In this document: positions 36,982 through 46,819 of the stretch, one piece after another
How positions within the stretch are numbered: position 1 is the stretch's first letter
How the letters are laid out: each line of letters opens with the position of its first letter
Source of the DNA: Oceaniovalibus guishaninsula JLT2003
GTDB lineage: Bacteria > Pseudomonadota > Alphaproteobacteria > Rhodobacterales > Rhodobacteraceae
Reading direction: 5' to 3'
Assembly (NCBI RefSeq): GCF_000299575.1
Contig: NZ_AMGO01000052.1
Span: 1 to 64,000 of the forward strand
DNA: 64,000 bases
Program-made: the position numbers and the translations under genes
Notes under the pieces: model-generated
Database searches by the model: none
Seen by the model: the letters and a program-made list of their open reading frames with translations, nothing else
Told to the model about the DNA's origin: nothing

Positions 36982-38483
36982 ATGTCCGACAAACCCCGCC
37001 TGACGACGACCGGGGGCGCCCCGTCCCATCCAACGACACCAGCCAGACCGCCGGCCGCCGCGGCCCTGTTCTGTTGCAGGATTACCAACTGATCGAGAAG
37101 CTGGCCCATCAGAACCGCGAACGCATCCCCGAGCGGGCGGTTCACGCCAAGGGCTGGGGCGCGCAGGGCAAGTTCACTGTCACCCATGACATCACGAAGT
37201 ATACCTGTGCCAAGGTCTTCCGCCCCGGAACCACGACCGAGGTGCTGGCGCGCTGGTCCACCGTCGCCGGCGAGATGGGCGCCGCCGATACCGAACGCGA
37301 CGTGCGCGGTTTCAGCCTCAAGTTTTATACGCCCGACGGAAACTGGGATCTGGTGGGCAACAACACGCCGATCTTCTTCGTGCGCGACGCCTACAAGTTT
37401 CCCGACTTCATCCGCACGCAGAAACGGCATCCGAAGACCAACATGCGCTCGCCCGAGGCGATGTTCGATTTCTGGGCTGCGCAACCCGAATCGGTGCACC
37501 AGGTCACGATCCTGATGTCCGACCGCGGGATTCCCGTGAATCCGATGCACATGAACGGTTACGGCAGCCATACATTCAGCTTCTGGAACGAGGCGGGCGA
37601 GCGTTTCTGGGTCAAGTTCCACTTCAAGACCCAGCAAGGCCACAAGTATTATACCAACAAGGAAGCCGAGGAAGTCATCGGCAGGACGCGCGAGGCGACG
37701 CAGGAAGACCTCTATAACGCGATCGACACGGGCAACTTCCCGAAATGGACGATGTTCGTCCAGATCATGCCCGAGGCCGACGCCGACAAGCAGGACTTCA
37801 ATCCCTTCGATCTGACGAAGGTCTGGCCCCACGGCGCCTTCCCCTTGATCGAGGTCGGCGAGCTGGAGATGAACCGCAACCCCGACAACTATTTCCAGAT
37901 GGTCGAGAACGCGGCCTATTCGCCCAGCAACGTGGTGCCGGGCATCGGCTACAGCCCCGACAAGATGCTTCAGGCGCGCGTTTTCAGCTATGCCGACGCG
38001 CATCGCTATCGGCTTGGCACGCATTACGAAATGCTGCCGGCGAACGCGCCCAAGGCCGCCAATGTGAACCACTATCACAAGGACGGTCCTATGCGGTTCT
38101 TCACCAATGATTTCGGCAATCCCGACGCCTATTACGAGCCGAATCAGTATGGCGGACCGGTTGCCGATCCGTCGGTCAAGGAACCGCCGCTGCGTATCGA
38201 CGGCGATGCGGACCGCTATCATCAGGACCACGTCGATGCGGATTACGTCCAGCCGCGCGCGCTTTACACCGAGGTGATGGATCAGGCCGAACGGGATCGG
38301 CTGCACTCCAACATGGCGGCCGCGATGGCGCCTTGTTCGGATGCGGTCAAGGAACGGTGGTATGCCGTCCTGGGCCGGGTGCACCCCGATTACGAGGCCG
38401 GCGTCAGGGCGGCGGCGAAATCTCCGAAGGAAGAGAATGCGTTGCCGGTCGATTCCGATACGCCGGTCGAAGCGGCGGAATAG
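36982..38483 (+). CDS. katA: Heme catalase, frameshifted near its N-terminus
   Basis: Small-subunit heme catalase (about 500 residues after correction), which breaks H2O2 into water and oxygen. ATG 36982 has a perfect AAGGAGG before it and starts [14 protein letters not shown]. This frame hits TGA at 37090, while the catalase continues in another frame from 37023 ([18 protein letters not shown]...). One C is missing in the run at 37019-37022. Catalytic His lies in VHAKG, the Asn region in [12 protein letters not shown] and the heme Tyr in [13 protein letters not shown]. It ends with a hairpin terminator. It is probably a sequencing indel. Confidence 0.92.
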
Positions 38484-38502
38484 GTTCCGACGATACGACA
38501 AA

Positions 38503-38522
38503 GGGGCGCCTTCGGGCGCCCC
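38503..38522. terminator. UUCG-capped hairpin terminator after katA
   Basis: Perfect 8-bp GC-rich stem GGGGCGCC/GGCGCCCC with a TTCG loop, 20 nt after the katA stop and 25 nt before the stop of the converging DUF6456 gene. A short TTT follows on the minus strand, so it can serve both genes. Confidence 0.75.
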
Positions 38523-38546
38523 TGCCATGCCGAAAGCCCTCCCGAG

Positions 38547-39548
38547 CTAGCCGATCAGCGGCGCGTACTTTCCTTGCGCGTCATAGTGCTCCTTCAATCC
38601 CTCCAGACCGATGCGCAGGATGACCTTTGCCGACCGCGCGGTGAAGTTCAGCTCGCGCTCGATCTCCTGCAATCCTTCCAGTTGGCAGCATGCCCGAAGG
38701 ACGACGTTGCGCAGGCTCGGTCCCAGCGCGTCCAGGGCTGCGGCCACGCGCGCCCGCGCCCCGGCGGGTCCGGTATCGGAAGGGTCGGCATCCGTGCCGT
38801 CCAGCGGATCATGGCCGCTGTCGAGCCGCGCCAGTTCGTAATCCTCACGCAGACGTTCGCCCGCGCGCACCAGATCGCGGCTTAGAAACGGGCTGCCATC
38901 CCTGGCGCGGCGGCGGGAAAGGACGGTCAGCGGACTTTCGGCTTGAACCGGACGCCGCGCTCTTCCCCGTTCGGCGATTTCGTCGCGCCCATTGCCCAGA
39001 AGCTCTTTCAGCGCCACCCGACCGGCAGGGCGGATGCGATAGCGCATGATCCGTCCCGCACCGCCGCCGCCGATCCAGTTGTTCAGCGCCATTGCCTCGG
39101 CGATACGGCGGTCCACCGTCCCGGTCCGCAGGGTCTCGCCGTCTTCCATTTCGCGGACGACAACGGCCGTCTCCATCCCGTCCGCCAGCGCCAGGCAGGC
39201 GCCCGGTTCCACCAGTCTGGCCAGGATGCGCCGTGCTTCGGCGGCAATCTCGCCATCGTCGGGAATGAAGCGGTCGCGGGGGGCTTGTCTGGTCACGTGG
39301 GGGACTCCGTTCGTCGTTTGAAAGGGAATTTGGCCGTCGGGCCGCTGCATCAGACGGTTCAGCGCGGCGTCGATCAGCGGGTCGTCGCGCCGGGTTTCGC
39401 AGCGCCGGATCCGGCGCAGCACGGTGGACGCATGACAGCCCGACCGCCGCGCGACCGCCCGGATAGGTTCTCCATCGACGACATGGGCCAGATACGCGTC
39501 CACGGCTTCCGGCACCCAGCCGGGCAAGTCGTTTCGCATCGCTTTCAT
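38547..39548 (-). CDS. Helix-turn-helix protein with DUF6456 domain
   Basis: 333 residues. The N-terminus has an HTH resolvase/sigma-like segment (VVDGEPIRAVARRSGCHASTVLRRIRR, in residues 23-49). The C-terminal half carries DUF6456, whose last part (LGPSLRNVVLRACCQLEGLQEIERELNF) resembles sigma region 4. It is probably a DNA-binding protein conserved in alphaproteobacteria; target genes are unknown. ATG 39539 could also be the start. It diverges from the DUF6477 gene. Confidence 0.8.
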   Translation of the reverse strand: MKAMRNDLPGWVPEAVDAYLAHVVDGEPIRAVARRSGCHASTVLRRIRRCETRRDDPLIDAALNRLMQRPDGQIPFQTTNGVPHVTRQAPRDRFIPDDGEIAAEARRILARLVEPGACLALADGMETAVVVREMEDGETLRTGTVDRRIAEAMALNNWIGGGGAGRIMRYRIRPAGRVALKELLGNGRDEIAERGRARRPVQAESPLTVLSRRRARDGSPFLSRDLVRAGERLREDYELARLDSGHDPLDGTDADPSDTGPAGARARVAAALDALGPSLRNVVLRACCQLEGLQEIERELNFTARSAKVILRIGLEGLKEHYDAQGKYAPLIG

Positions 39549-39733
39549 TGCTGTCCGTCCTCGATCGAAGCACCGTGATGGCCGCCGGGTGCGCGCGTCT
39601 TAAGCGGGATCCTGACGCTCGCGGCGGCAGGCCCGGACCGCGCGTCAACCTTTGGCCGACCTGTGGCACATTGCTAAGATTTGGTTAACGAACCCCAAGG
39701 GATCCGTTCGCGCACTGCATGAGAAACGCAACG

Positions 39734-39746
39734 CAACCCTGGGTTG
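39734..39746. promoter_or_regulatory. Palindrome upstream of the DUF6477 gene
   Basis: Perfect 13-bp dyad CAACCC-T-GGGTTG, 35 nt before GTG 39781. It lies within the 232-bp divergent gap 39549-39780, which otherwise holds an AT-rich stretch (GATTTGGTTAACG near 39678-39690) and no ORF. It is a possible operator. Confidence 0.35.
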
Positions 39747-39780
39747 TGCAAAAGGTCAGGCATCTTCTGGAGGATTGCCT

Positions 39781-40119
39781 GTGCAACTGACCCTGACCGC
39801 CGCCCCTCGGCTCAACCGTCCTGCCCTTCTGGTCCGGGCCGCCCGAATTGCGATGAAGCATCATGACCGCGACAAAGCGCTGCACCGCCTGCTTGGAGCG
39901 GCGCGTCCGCCCGCCCCCGCCGAAAGCCAGCGCCGGCTGGCCGAAATCGAGTCGGACCTGAATGACCTGCGCCGCGCGGGGGATGCCGCCTATGATGTCG
40001 TCCGCCATGTCGGCGTTCTGACGGCTTTGATGGGCGAGGTGCGGCTGCTGCACATGCAGGAGGTGGAGGGCGGTGCCGCACGCCCGGCACGACCCGCGCT
40101 GACGCTCGTCTCGGGCTGA
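39781..40119 (+). CDS. DUF6477 family small protein
   Basis: 112-residue protein starting at GTG 39781, chosen because TGGAGGA lies 8-14 nt before it; the frame runs further upstream without a better start. The pattern [28 protein letters not shown] and [27 protein letters not shown] fits the DUF6477 family of Rhodobacteraceae. It is helical with no membrane segment. It diverges from the DUF6456 gene and is followed by guaA. Function unknown. Confidence 0.75.
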   Translation: MQLTLTAAPRLNRPALLVRAARIAMKHHDRDKALHRLLGAARPPAPAESQRRLAEIESDLNDLRRAGDAAYDVVRHVGVLTALMGEVRLLHMQEVEGGAARPARPALTLVSG

Positions 40120-40172
40120 CGGCGGCAACGGCCGGCCTTGCGCGTCTACCGGGCCTGCCCTACGACGCGCGC

Positions 40173-41759
40173 ATGACCGATACCGCCATCGCCCCGGCCT
40201 ATCAGGCCGCGCATCAGAAACTGCTGATCGTCGATTTCGGGTCGCAGGTGACGCAGCTTATCGCGCGCCGCCTGCGCGAATTGAACGTCTACTGCGAGAT
40301 ACATCCATTTCACGTTGTAACTGACGAATTTCTAAGGGATTTCGACCCTCTGGCGGTCATCCTGTCAGGGGGCCCCGCATCCGTCCCCGATGCGGACAGC
40401 CCGCGTCCTCCGCCCGCGGTTTTCAACCTTGGCGTTCCGGTCCTCGGTATCTGCTACGGCCAGCAGGTAATGATGGAAATGCTGGGCGGCACGGTCGAAC
40501 GGGGCGCCGGCACGGCCGAATTCGGGCGCGCGTTCGTCAGCCGCACCGATCTGCAAAGCGATCTCCTGAAGGGTTGGTTCGCCGCGGACAGGGAACAGGT
40601 CTGGATGAGCCACGGCGACCGTGTTGCGCGGCTTGCACCGGGATTCGCGGTCGCGGCAACGTCGCCCGGCGCCCCTTTCGCCGCCGTGGCCGACCCTGCG
40701 CGCCGCTTTTACGCCGTGCAGTTCCACCCCGAGGTTCACCACACCCCGTCTGGCCGCACCCTGCTGGAAAACTTCGTAAGGATTGCAGGCTTCGACGGAG
40801 ACTGGACCATGGGCGCCTATCGCGATCAGGCGATTGCCGCCATCCGGCAGCAGGTCGGCGATGGCCGGGTCATTTGCGCGCTCTCGGGCGGGGTGGATTC
40901 GTCGGTTGCCGCGGTGCTGATCCATGAAGCCATCGGCGACCGGCTGACCTGCGTCTATGTCGATCACGGGCTGATGCGGAAAGGCGAATCGGAACAGGTC
41001 ACGGGCATGTTCCGCGACCATTACAACCTTCCGCTGATCCACTTGGACGAATCGGACCTGTTTTTGTCCGCCCTGGACGGCGTCAGCGACCCCGAGGAAA
41101 AGCGCAAGATCATCGGCCGGCTTTTCATCGAGGTCTTTCAGAAACAGGCCGATGCGCTGGGGGGTGCCGAGTTTCTGGCGCAGGGAACGCTTTACCCCGA
41201 TGTGATCGAAAGCGTCAGCTTCTCGGGCGGACCGTCGGTGACGATCAAGAGCCATCACAATGTGGGCGGCCTGCCCGAAAAGATGGGGATGAAACTGGTC
41301 GAACCTCTGCGGGAGCTGTTCAAGGACGAGGTTCGAGAATTGGGCCGCGAACTGGGCCTGCCCGATCACTTCATCGGGCGTCATCCCTTTCCCGGCCCCG
41401 GCCTCGCCATCCGCTGTCCCGGCGCGATTACCCGCGAAAAGCTGGCGATCCTGCGCGAAGCCGATGCCATCTTTATCGACCAGATCCGCCGACACGGTCT
41501 TTACGACGACATCTGGCAGGCTTTTGTCGCGCTGCTGCCCGTTCGCACGGTCGGGGTGATGGGCGACGGGCGTACCTATGACTATGCTTGTGCGCTGCGG
41601 GCGGTAACGTCGGTGGATGGAATGACGGCCGATTATTATCCCTTCTCGCACGACTTCCTGGGCGAAACGGCCACGCGAATCATCAACGAGGTGCGCGGTA
41701 TCAATCGTGTGACCTACGACATCACAAGCAAGCCGCCCGGCACGATCGAATGGGAGTGA
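40173..41759 (+). CDS. guaA: GMP synthase (glutamine-hydrolysing)
   Basis: Converts XMP to GMP using ATP and glutamine. 528 residues. The N-terminal class I amidotransferase domain has nucleophile Cys in LGICYGQQ and the His-Glu pair in QFHPEVHHT. The ATP pyrophosphatase domain begins with the P-loop LSGGVDSS. The C-terminal dimerisation domain contains [13 protein letters not shown] and ends in PPGTIEWE, the usual terminus. Confidence 0.98.
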   Translation: MTDTAIAPAYQAAHQKLLIVDFGSQVTQLIARRLRELNVYCEIHPFHVVTDEFLRDFDPLAVILSGGPASVPDADSPRPPPAVFNLGVPVLGICYGQQVMMEMLGGTVERGAGTAEFGRAFVSRTDLQSDLLKGWFAADREQVWMSHGDRVARLAPGFAVAATSPGAPFAAVADPARRFYAVQFHPEVHHTPSGRTLLENFVRIAGFDGDWTMGAYRDQAIAAIRQQVGDGRVICALSGGVDSSVAAVLIHEAIGDRLTCVYVDHGLMRKGESEQVTGMFRDHYNLPLIHLDESDLFLSALDGVSDPEEKRKIIGRLFIEVFQKQADALGGAEFLAQGTLYPDVIESVSFSGGPSVTIKSHHNVGGLPEKMGMKLVEPLRELFKDEVRELGRELGLPDHFIGRHPFPGPGLAIRCPGAITREKLAILREADAIFIDQIRRHGLYDDIWQAFVALLPVRTVGVMGDGRTYDYACALRAVTSVDGMTADYYPFSHDFLGETATRIINEVRGINRVTYDITSKPPGTIEWE

Positions 41760-41913
41760 TCGGCAGCAGCACCTCGACCCAGGCTTGACCATCGAAATAC
41801 TGTGACCCGAAAGCGTCGGTGCGCCGCGGTTCCATATCGTGACGCAAGGTTATTCACCCTTCGTTCAGAGTTTGGCTGCCCAATGGCGTCAAACGACATT
41901 CACGGGGGGACAC

Positions 41914-43101
41914 ATGAAAACTTTTCTGGGATCGGCTGCCGCAATCGCTCTTTGCCCGCTGATGGCGCATGCCATCGGCCTTGATCGGTCGGCGCAGAAC
42001 ATCGACATCCTGTTCGAGGATGGGAATTACGCTCAGCTCAGCTTCGGGCGTTTCTTCCCCGATGTTAGCGGCACCGACCTGCCGCAACCTTTGGGGCCGG
42101 TGACGTCGCCGGGCGGGGCCCGGTCCGGCAACGTCGCCGACGACTTCAACAATGTGGCGCTGGGCCTGAAGTATGACTTCAACGATCGCCTCTCGATGGC
42201 CGTGATCCTCGACCAGCCCTATGGCGTCGATGTTCATTACGACGAAGGCAAGTCCGTGCGCTTCGGCGGGACCGAGGTCGCGGTGGACAGCCGCGCGATC
42301 ACGGCCCTGCTGCGATACAAGTTCGACGACAACTGGAGCGTTCACGGTGGTTTGCGCTACCAAGAGATCGAGGCCGATGTTCGCTTGCGCGGTCTGGCCT
42401 ACGGCCTGCCCTTCGCGGGCGCGCCGACCACGCTGAACGGGTATCGCGGCGAATTCGGCAGCGACGGCGATCTGGGCTACGTCATCGGCGCGGCATACGA
42501 GATGCCCGAGATCGCCCTGCGGGTCGCGTTGACCTACAACAGCAAAACCACGCACGATCTGCGCACGTCCGAATCGGTAAACGGCATAGACATCGCCACG
42601 CTCACCGGCGGGGCATTCGGCGACAGCGTGACCGAAGTCGAAGCGCCCGAAGCCGTCAATCTGGATTTCCAGACAGGCATCGCGCCCGACACCCTGCTTT
42701 TCGGATCGCTTCGTTACGCCTGGTATGACGACACCAAGGTTTCGCCCGATTTCTTCGCGCAGGCGACGGACGGCGACAGCTTGACCAGCATCGAAAACAA
42801 TTGGGGCGGCACCATCGGGATCGGTCGCCGCCTGAGTGAAAAGCTCAGCGGATCGGTTGCCTTCGGCTACGATGCGCGCGAATCGAACGATCTGGTCTCG
42901 CCCCTCGCCCCGACGAATGGCAGCCGGTCGCTGGCTCTCGGTCTTAGCTACGACGTAAGCGAGGCGATCAACCTCGCCGGTGGCGTGCGCTATATCTGGA
43001 TCAACGATGCGCGCCCCGAAACCGGCGACGACGTGGCCCGTGCCCGGTTCGAGGATAACGACGCCACCGCCGTCGGATTCTCGATCGGCTATCGGTTTTA
43101 A
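41914..43101 (+). CDS. OMPP1/FadL-type outer-membrane transport protein
   Basis: 395-residue outer-membrane beta-barrel. A signal peptide (KTFLGSAAAIALCPLMAHA, residues 2-20) is cut before IGLDRSAQN. Repeated amphipathic strands follow (LALGLSYDVSEAINLAGGVRYIW and others), and the chain ends in Phe (GYRF), the usual barrel-assembly signal. The N-terminal pattern fits the FadL family that takes up long-chain fatty acids or other hydrophobic compounds. GGGGGGA precedes the ATG. The frame is open upstream, but the signal peptide fixes the start. Confidence 0.88.
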   Translation: MKTFLGSAAAIALCPLMAHAIGLDRSAQNIDILFEDGNYAQLSFGRFFPDVSGTDLPQPLGPVTSPGGARSGNVADDFNNVALGLKYDFNDRLSMAVILDQPYGVDVHYDEGKSVRFGGTEVAVDSRAITALLRYKFDDNWSVHGGLRYQEIEADVRLRGLAYGLPFAGAPTTLNGYRGEFGSDGDLGYVIGAAYEMPEIALRVALTYNSKTTHDLRTSESVNGIDIATLTGGAFGDSVTEVEAPEAVNLDFQTGIAPDTLLFGSLRYAWYDDTKVSPDFFAQATDGDSLTSIENNWGGTIGIGRRLSEKLSGSVAFGYDARESNDLVSPLAPTNGSRSLALGLSYDVSEAINLAGGVRYIWINDARPETGDDVARARFEDNDATAVGFSIGYRF

Positions 43102-43108
43102 AAGCGGC

Positions 43109-43133
43109 GGGGCGGACCGAGACGGGCCGCCCC
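43109..43133 (+). terminator. Hairpin terminator after the outer-membrane protein gene
   Basis: GGGGCGG/CCGCCCC, 7-bp stem with an 11-nt loop, starting 8 nt after the stop and followed by TT and a C run. It is moderately strong. Confidence 0.5.
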
Positions 43134-43169
43134 TTCCCCCCCTTGCGGCAGCGCGCTAAGACCCGCGCC

Positions 43170-44024
43170 ATGATCTATCCGACTTCAGACGACTGGCGCC
43201 GTGCGTCCCGTAAGCGCGTGATGCTGTTCGGGATGTCCGGGCTGGGCAAGACCTATCTTGCCAACCTTCTTCGCAACACCGGCAGATGGTTTCACTATAG
43301 CGTCGATTATCGCATCGGCACTCGATACATGGGCGAATACATCGCCGACAACTTCAAGCGCGAGGCGATGAAGGTTCCGCTTCTGCGGGAGCTGCTGATG
43401 AGCGACAGCATCTTCGTCGGCTCCAACATCCGGTTCGACAATCTTGCGCCGCTATCGACCTATCTGGGCAAGCCGGGCGACCCGGCCCGCGGCGGTTTGT
43501 CCCTCGCCGAATATTGCGCCCGTCAGGACCAGCATCGGCAGGCCGAGGTTCAGGCGCTGTACGATGTCGGTCGCTTCATCGACCGGGCGCAGGACATCTA
43601 TGACTACGATAACTTCGTCTGCGACACCGGCGGGTCGATCTGCGAGGTTGTGGACGCCGACGATCCCGACGATCCGCTGCTTGACTACCTGTCCGGCTTG
43701 CTTCTGCCGGTCTGGATCGCGGGCAGCGACGACCACACGGCATCGCTGATCCGCCGGTTCGACCGCGCGCCGAAACCGATGTATTACCAGCCCCGGTTTC
43801 TGGCCGATGCCTGGGCCGACTACACCGCCGATCGGGCCGAAGGCTGCGTCGATCCCGATGCGTTCATCCGCTGGACCTATGCCCGCGCGCTGGCCCATCG
43901 ACAGCCGCGCTATGCCGCCATGGCGCGACGTGGCGTGACGATCTGCGCGCAGGACGTGGCCGATGTGACGGATGCCGTGCAATTCGAGGATCTGATCGAG
44001 CGCGCCATAGACGACCGAACCTGA
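43170..44024 (+). CDS. P-loop ATPase/kinase-like protein
   Basis: 284-residue soluble protein. A clear Walker A GMSGLGKT lies near residues 20-27 ([19 protein letters not shown]), and [18 protein letters not shown] near 155 could be the Walker B region. The rest has no motif I recognise. It ends 10 nt before metA, so the two are probably cotranscribed. Similar ATPases occur beside metA in related genomes as I recall, but the substrate is unknown. ATG 43170 is preferred over one 9 codons upstream. Confidence 0.72.
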   Translation: MIYPTSDDWRRASRKRVMLFGMSGLGKTYLANLLRNTGRWFHYSVDYRIGTRYMGEYIADNFKREAMKVPLLRELLMSDSIFVGSNIRFDNLAPLSTYLGKPGDPARGGLSLAEYCARQDQHRQAEVQALYDVGRFIDRAQDIYDYDNFVCDTGGSICEVVDADDPDDPLLDYLSGLLLPVWIAGSDDHTASLIRRFDRAPKPMYYQPRFLADAWADYTADRAEGCVDPDAFIRWTYARALAHRQPRYAAMARRGVTICAQDVADVTDAVQFEDLIERAIDDRT

Positions 44025-44034
44025 AAGCGCCGCC

Positions 44035-44952
44035 ATGCCCATCAAACTGCCCGAAGATCTGCCTGCCTTCAGCGTGCTTCAACGCGAGGGCGTCATGGTG
44101 ATGTCCGAGGATCAGGCCGCGCGTCAGGACATCCGGCCGCTTCGCATCGGCCTGCTGAACCTGATGCCGAAGAAGATCCAGACGGAAAACCAGTTTGCCC
44201 GTCTGATCGGTGCCACACCGCTGCAAATCGACCTGAACCTGATCCGCATGAGCGAACATCAGACCCGCAATACCGCCGCCGAACACATGGAGGCGTTCTA
44301 TCGGCCGTTCAGCGACATACGCGATGAACGGTTCGACGGGCTGATCGTGACCGGAGCGCCGATCGAGCATCTCGATTTCGAGGACGTGACCTATTGGGCC
44401 GAACTGCGCGACGTCATGGACTGGACGCAGACGCATGTGCATTCGACCATGGGCGTCTGCTGGGGCGGCATGGCGATGATGGCGCATTTCCACGATGTGC
44501 CGAAACACCTGTTGCCGGCCAAGCTTTTCGGTTGCTACCGGCACCGCAACCTCGACACTACGTCACCCCTCCTGCGGGGTTTCTCGGACGAATGCGTGAT
44601 TCCCGTCAGCCGCTGGACCGAGATCCGCCAGCCCGACATCGACCGCGCGCAGGGTCTGCGGACGCTGCTGTCCAGCGATCTGGCCGGCCCCGCGCTGGTC
44701 GAGGATCCGGGACACCGGGCCGTCTATGTGCTCAATCATTTCGAATACGACGACGACACGCTCAAGCAGGAATACGACCGCGATGTCGCCGCCGGCGTCG
44801 CGATCAACGTGCCCGGCAACTATTATCCCGATGACGATCCCGCGAAGAAGCCGCTGAACCGCTGGCGCAGTCATGCCCATCTTCTATACGGCAACTGGAT
44901 CAACCAGATTTACCAGACAACGCCCTATGATACCGATCAGATTGGCCGCTAG
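44035..44952 (+). CDS. metA: Homoserine O-acetyltransferase of the MetA family
   Basis: Acylates homoserine at the start of methionine synthesis. 305 residues, normal MetA length. Nucleophile Cys142 in MGVCWGG and the catalytic His and Glu region in YVLNHFEYD are present. Residue 111 is Glu ([13 protein letters not shown]); in this family Glu at 111 favours acetyl-CoA and Gly favours succinyl-CoA, so acetyl transfer is predicted. The preceding gene is only 10 nt away, so there is no space for a SAM-II riboswitch. The next gene overlaps its 3' end. Confidence 0.94.
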   Translation: MPIKLPEDLPAFSVLQREGVMVMSEDQAARQDIRPLRIGLLNLMPKKIQTENQFARLIGATPLQIDLNLIRMSEHQTRNTAAEHMEAFYRPFSDIRDERFDGLIVTGAPIEHLDFEDVTYWAELRDVMDWTQTHVHSTMGVCWGGMAMMAHFHDVPKHLLPAKLFGCYRHRNLDTTSPLLRGFSDECVIPVSRWTEIRQPDIDRAQGLRTLLSSDLAGPALVEDPGHRAVYVLNHFEYDDDTLKQEYDRDVAAGVAINVPGNYYPDDDPAKKPLNRWRSHAHLLYGNWINQIYQTTPYDTDQIGR

Positions 44953-45895
44953 CCTGGCCGCCGCGGCGGTGGCGCTTCAAGGTTGCGCGGCTCTCGACAG
45001 GCGCATCGCGGCGCGCAAACATGCGGCCGAAGCGGTCTATCCGCCCGAAGGCCGGTTCGTCACGGTATCGGGGCGACGCGTTCACTACGTCCAGCGCGGA
45101 CACGGACCCGACCTCGTGCTGATCCACGGTGCCAGCGGCAGCACACGGGATTGGACCTTTTCCTTCGTGGACCGTGTGACCGACCGCTATCGCGTCACTG
45201 TATTCGACCGCCCCGGCCTCGGCTATACCGATCGTATCGCCACGAACGGCGCGTCCAGCCCACAGGCGCAGGCCGCCCTTCTTGCCGCGGCCGCGGACCG
45301 GATCGGGGTCGAGCATCCCATCGTCCTGGGGCATTCCTATGGCGGCGCCGTTGCGATGGCATGGGGCGTGCATCACGATGCGGCCGCGCTGGTGATCCTG
45401 TCGGGCGCAACGGAACCCTGGCCGGGCGAAAGCCTGGGTCCGGTCTACGACCTTGTCGGATCGCGGCTGGGCAATGCAACGCTTGTCCCGCTGATTACCG
45501 CCTGGACGACACCGGGCCTTGTCCGTTGGGTGATCGACAGCATCTTCACGCCGAATGCGGTGCCGGAGGGCTATGCTGAACAGGTCGGCGCCCCGCTGAC
45601 CCTTCGCCGTCAAAGTTTCATCGCCAATGCCCGTCAGGTGAACACCCTGCGGCCGCATCTGGTCGAATTATCGCGGCATTACGGCGAAATCGAGATTCCG
45701 GTCGAAATCGTGCATGGCATGGAAGACGAGATCGTGCCGGGGCAGGTCCATGCCGCGCCGATGGCGCGCCAGATACCGGACGCGCATCTCACCTGGCTTG
45801 AAGGCGTGGGGCACATGCCGCACCACGCCGCCCCGCTAGCGGTCGAACAGGCCATCGACCGCGCCGCGCGCCGCAGCGGATTGCGCTTGCCCTGA
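44927..45895 (+). CDS. Alpha/beta hydrolase, predicted lipoprotein
   Basis: 322-residue alpha/beta-fold hydrolase. Its N-terminus has a signal peptide with a lipobox (VALQGC, Cys at about residue 20). The oxyanion motif HGASGS is near residue 68, the nucleophile elbow GHSYGG near 140, the acid in [10 protein letters not shown] and the final His in GVGHMPHH. It resembles haloperoxidase/epoxide-hydrolase-type enzymes; substrate unknown. The ATG lies inside the last 26 nt of metA in another frame, which suggests coupled expression. Confidence 0.85.
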   Translation: MIPIRLAASLAAAAVALQGCAALDRRIAARKHAAEAVYPPEGRFVTVSGRRVHYVQRGHGPDLVLIHGASGSTRDWTFSFVDRVTDRYRVTVFDRPGLGYTDRIATNGASSPQAQAALLAAAADRIGVEHPIVLGHSYGGAVAMAWGVHHDAAALVILSGATEPWPGESLGPVYDLVGSRLGNATLVPLITAWTTPGLVRWVIDSIFTPNAVPEGYAEQVGAPLTLRRQSFIANARQVNTLRPHLVELSRHYGEIEIPVEIVHGMEDEIVPGQVHAAPMARQIPDAHLTWLEGVGHMPHHAAPLAVEQAIDRAARRSGLRLP

Positions 45896-45937
45896 CGGGG
45901 GCCTAGCCTTCGCGATCAACTGCACAGGAAGCCGGAC

Positions 45938-46819
45938 ATGCCGCTGCCATTTGACGGTGCCATCACGCGTTTCGCTGACCAGAAGGCGCCGCATTTTGTC
46001 CGCGACCGACTGCGCCAGACGTCGCATTCCGGCATCGCGTCTGCCTCATATCCCTATGACAGCCGCCTGAAGAAAACCGTCTACGCGGTCGAGATGCACG
46101 CCCTGCAACTGCAACTGGCCCGTCTTCAGGCCGACGTGCGATCCACCGGCAAGCGCGTCGTCGTCGTCTTCGAAGGCCGGGATGCGGCCGGGAAGGGCGG
46201 CACCATCAAGCGCTTGCGCGAGAACCTCAATCCGCGCGTCTGCCGTGTCGTCGCTTTGGGCACGCCCGGCGAACGGGAGCGCGGGGAATGGTATTTTCAA
46301 CGCTACATCCGTCATCTGCCGACCCAGGGCGAAATCGTGCTTTACGACCGGTCCTGGTACAATCGCGGGGTGGTCGAGCGCGTATTCGGGTTCAGCACCG
46401 ACGACGACCGCGCGCGTTTTTTCCGTCAGGTTCCCCAGTTCGAGGCCATGCTGGTCGATGACGGCATCCGTCTGATAAAGCTGTGGCTGAATGTCGGGCG
46501 CGCCGAGCAGTGTCGCCGCTTCCTCAAGCGGGAACGCGACCCTCTGAAGCAATGGAAGCTGAGCCGCATCGACGTCGAAGGGCTGGCGCTGTGGGATGCA
46601 TACAGCGCGGCAATCGAAGAGACCTTCGCGCGCACCCACACGCAGGCGGCACCCTGGACCGTCATTCGCGCCGACGACAAGCGGCGCGCGCGCCTGGAGG
46701 CCATACGGGCCGTCCTGCTGCCGCTCGACTATGCCGGGAAGGATCTTGCGGCCATCGGCGCGCCGGACCCGGCCATCGTCGGCGCGCCGGACATCCTGCA
46801 TCGGGACACCGATGTCTAA
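45938..46819 (+). CDS. ppk2: Polyphosphate kinase 2
   Basis: Transfers phosphate between polyphosphate and nucleoside diphosphates. 293 residues with a single PPK2 domain. Walker A GRDAAGKGG is at residues 80-88. Walker B and lid motifs are LYDRSWYNRGVVERVFGF and WLNVGRAEQCRRFLKRERDPLKQWKLS. This is the class I type that uses GDP or ADP. It overlaps the following tetR gene by 8 nt. Confidence 0.95.
   Translation: MPLPFDGAITRFADQKAPHFVRDRLRQTSHSGIASASYPYDSRLKKTVYAVEMHALQLQLARLQADVRSTGKRVVVVFEGRDAAGKGGTIKRLRENLNPRVCRVVALGTPGERERGEWYFQRYIRHLPTQGEIVLYDRSWYNRGVVERVFGFSTDDDRARFFRQVPQFEAMLVDDGIRLIKLWLNVGRAEQCRRFLKRERDPLKQWKLSRIDVEGLALWDAYSAAIEETFARTHTQAAPWTVIRADDKRRARLEAIRAVLLPLDYAGKDLAAIGAPDPAIVGAPDILHRDTDV

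Noticed and set aside
44025-44034. SAM-II riboswitch before metA
   Set aside because: The gap is 10 nt and no SAM-II-like sequence is present.
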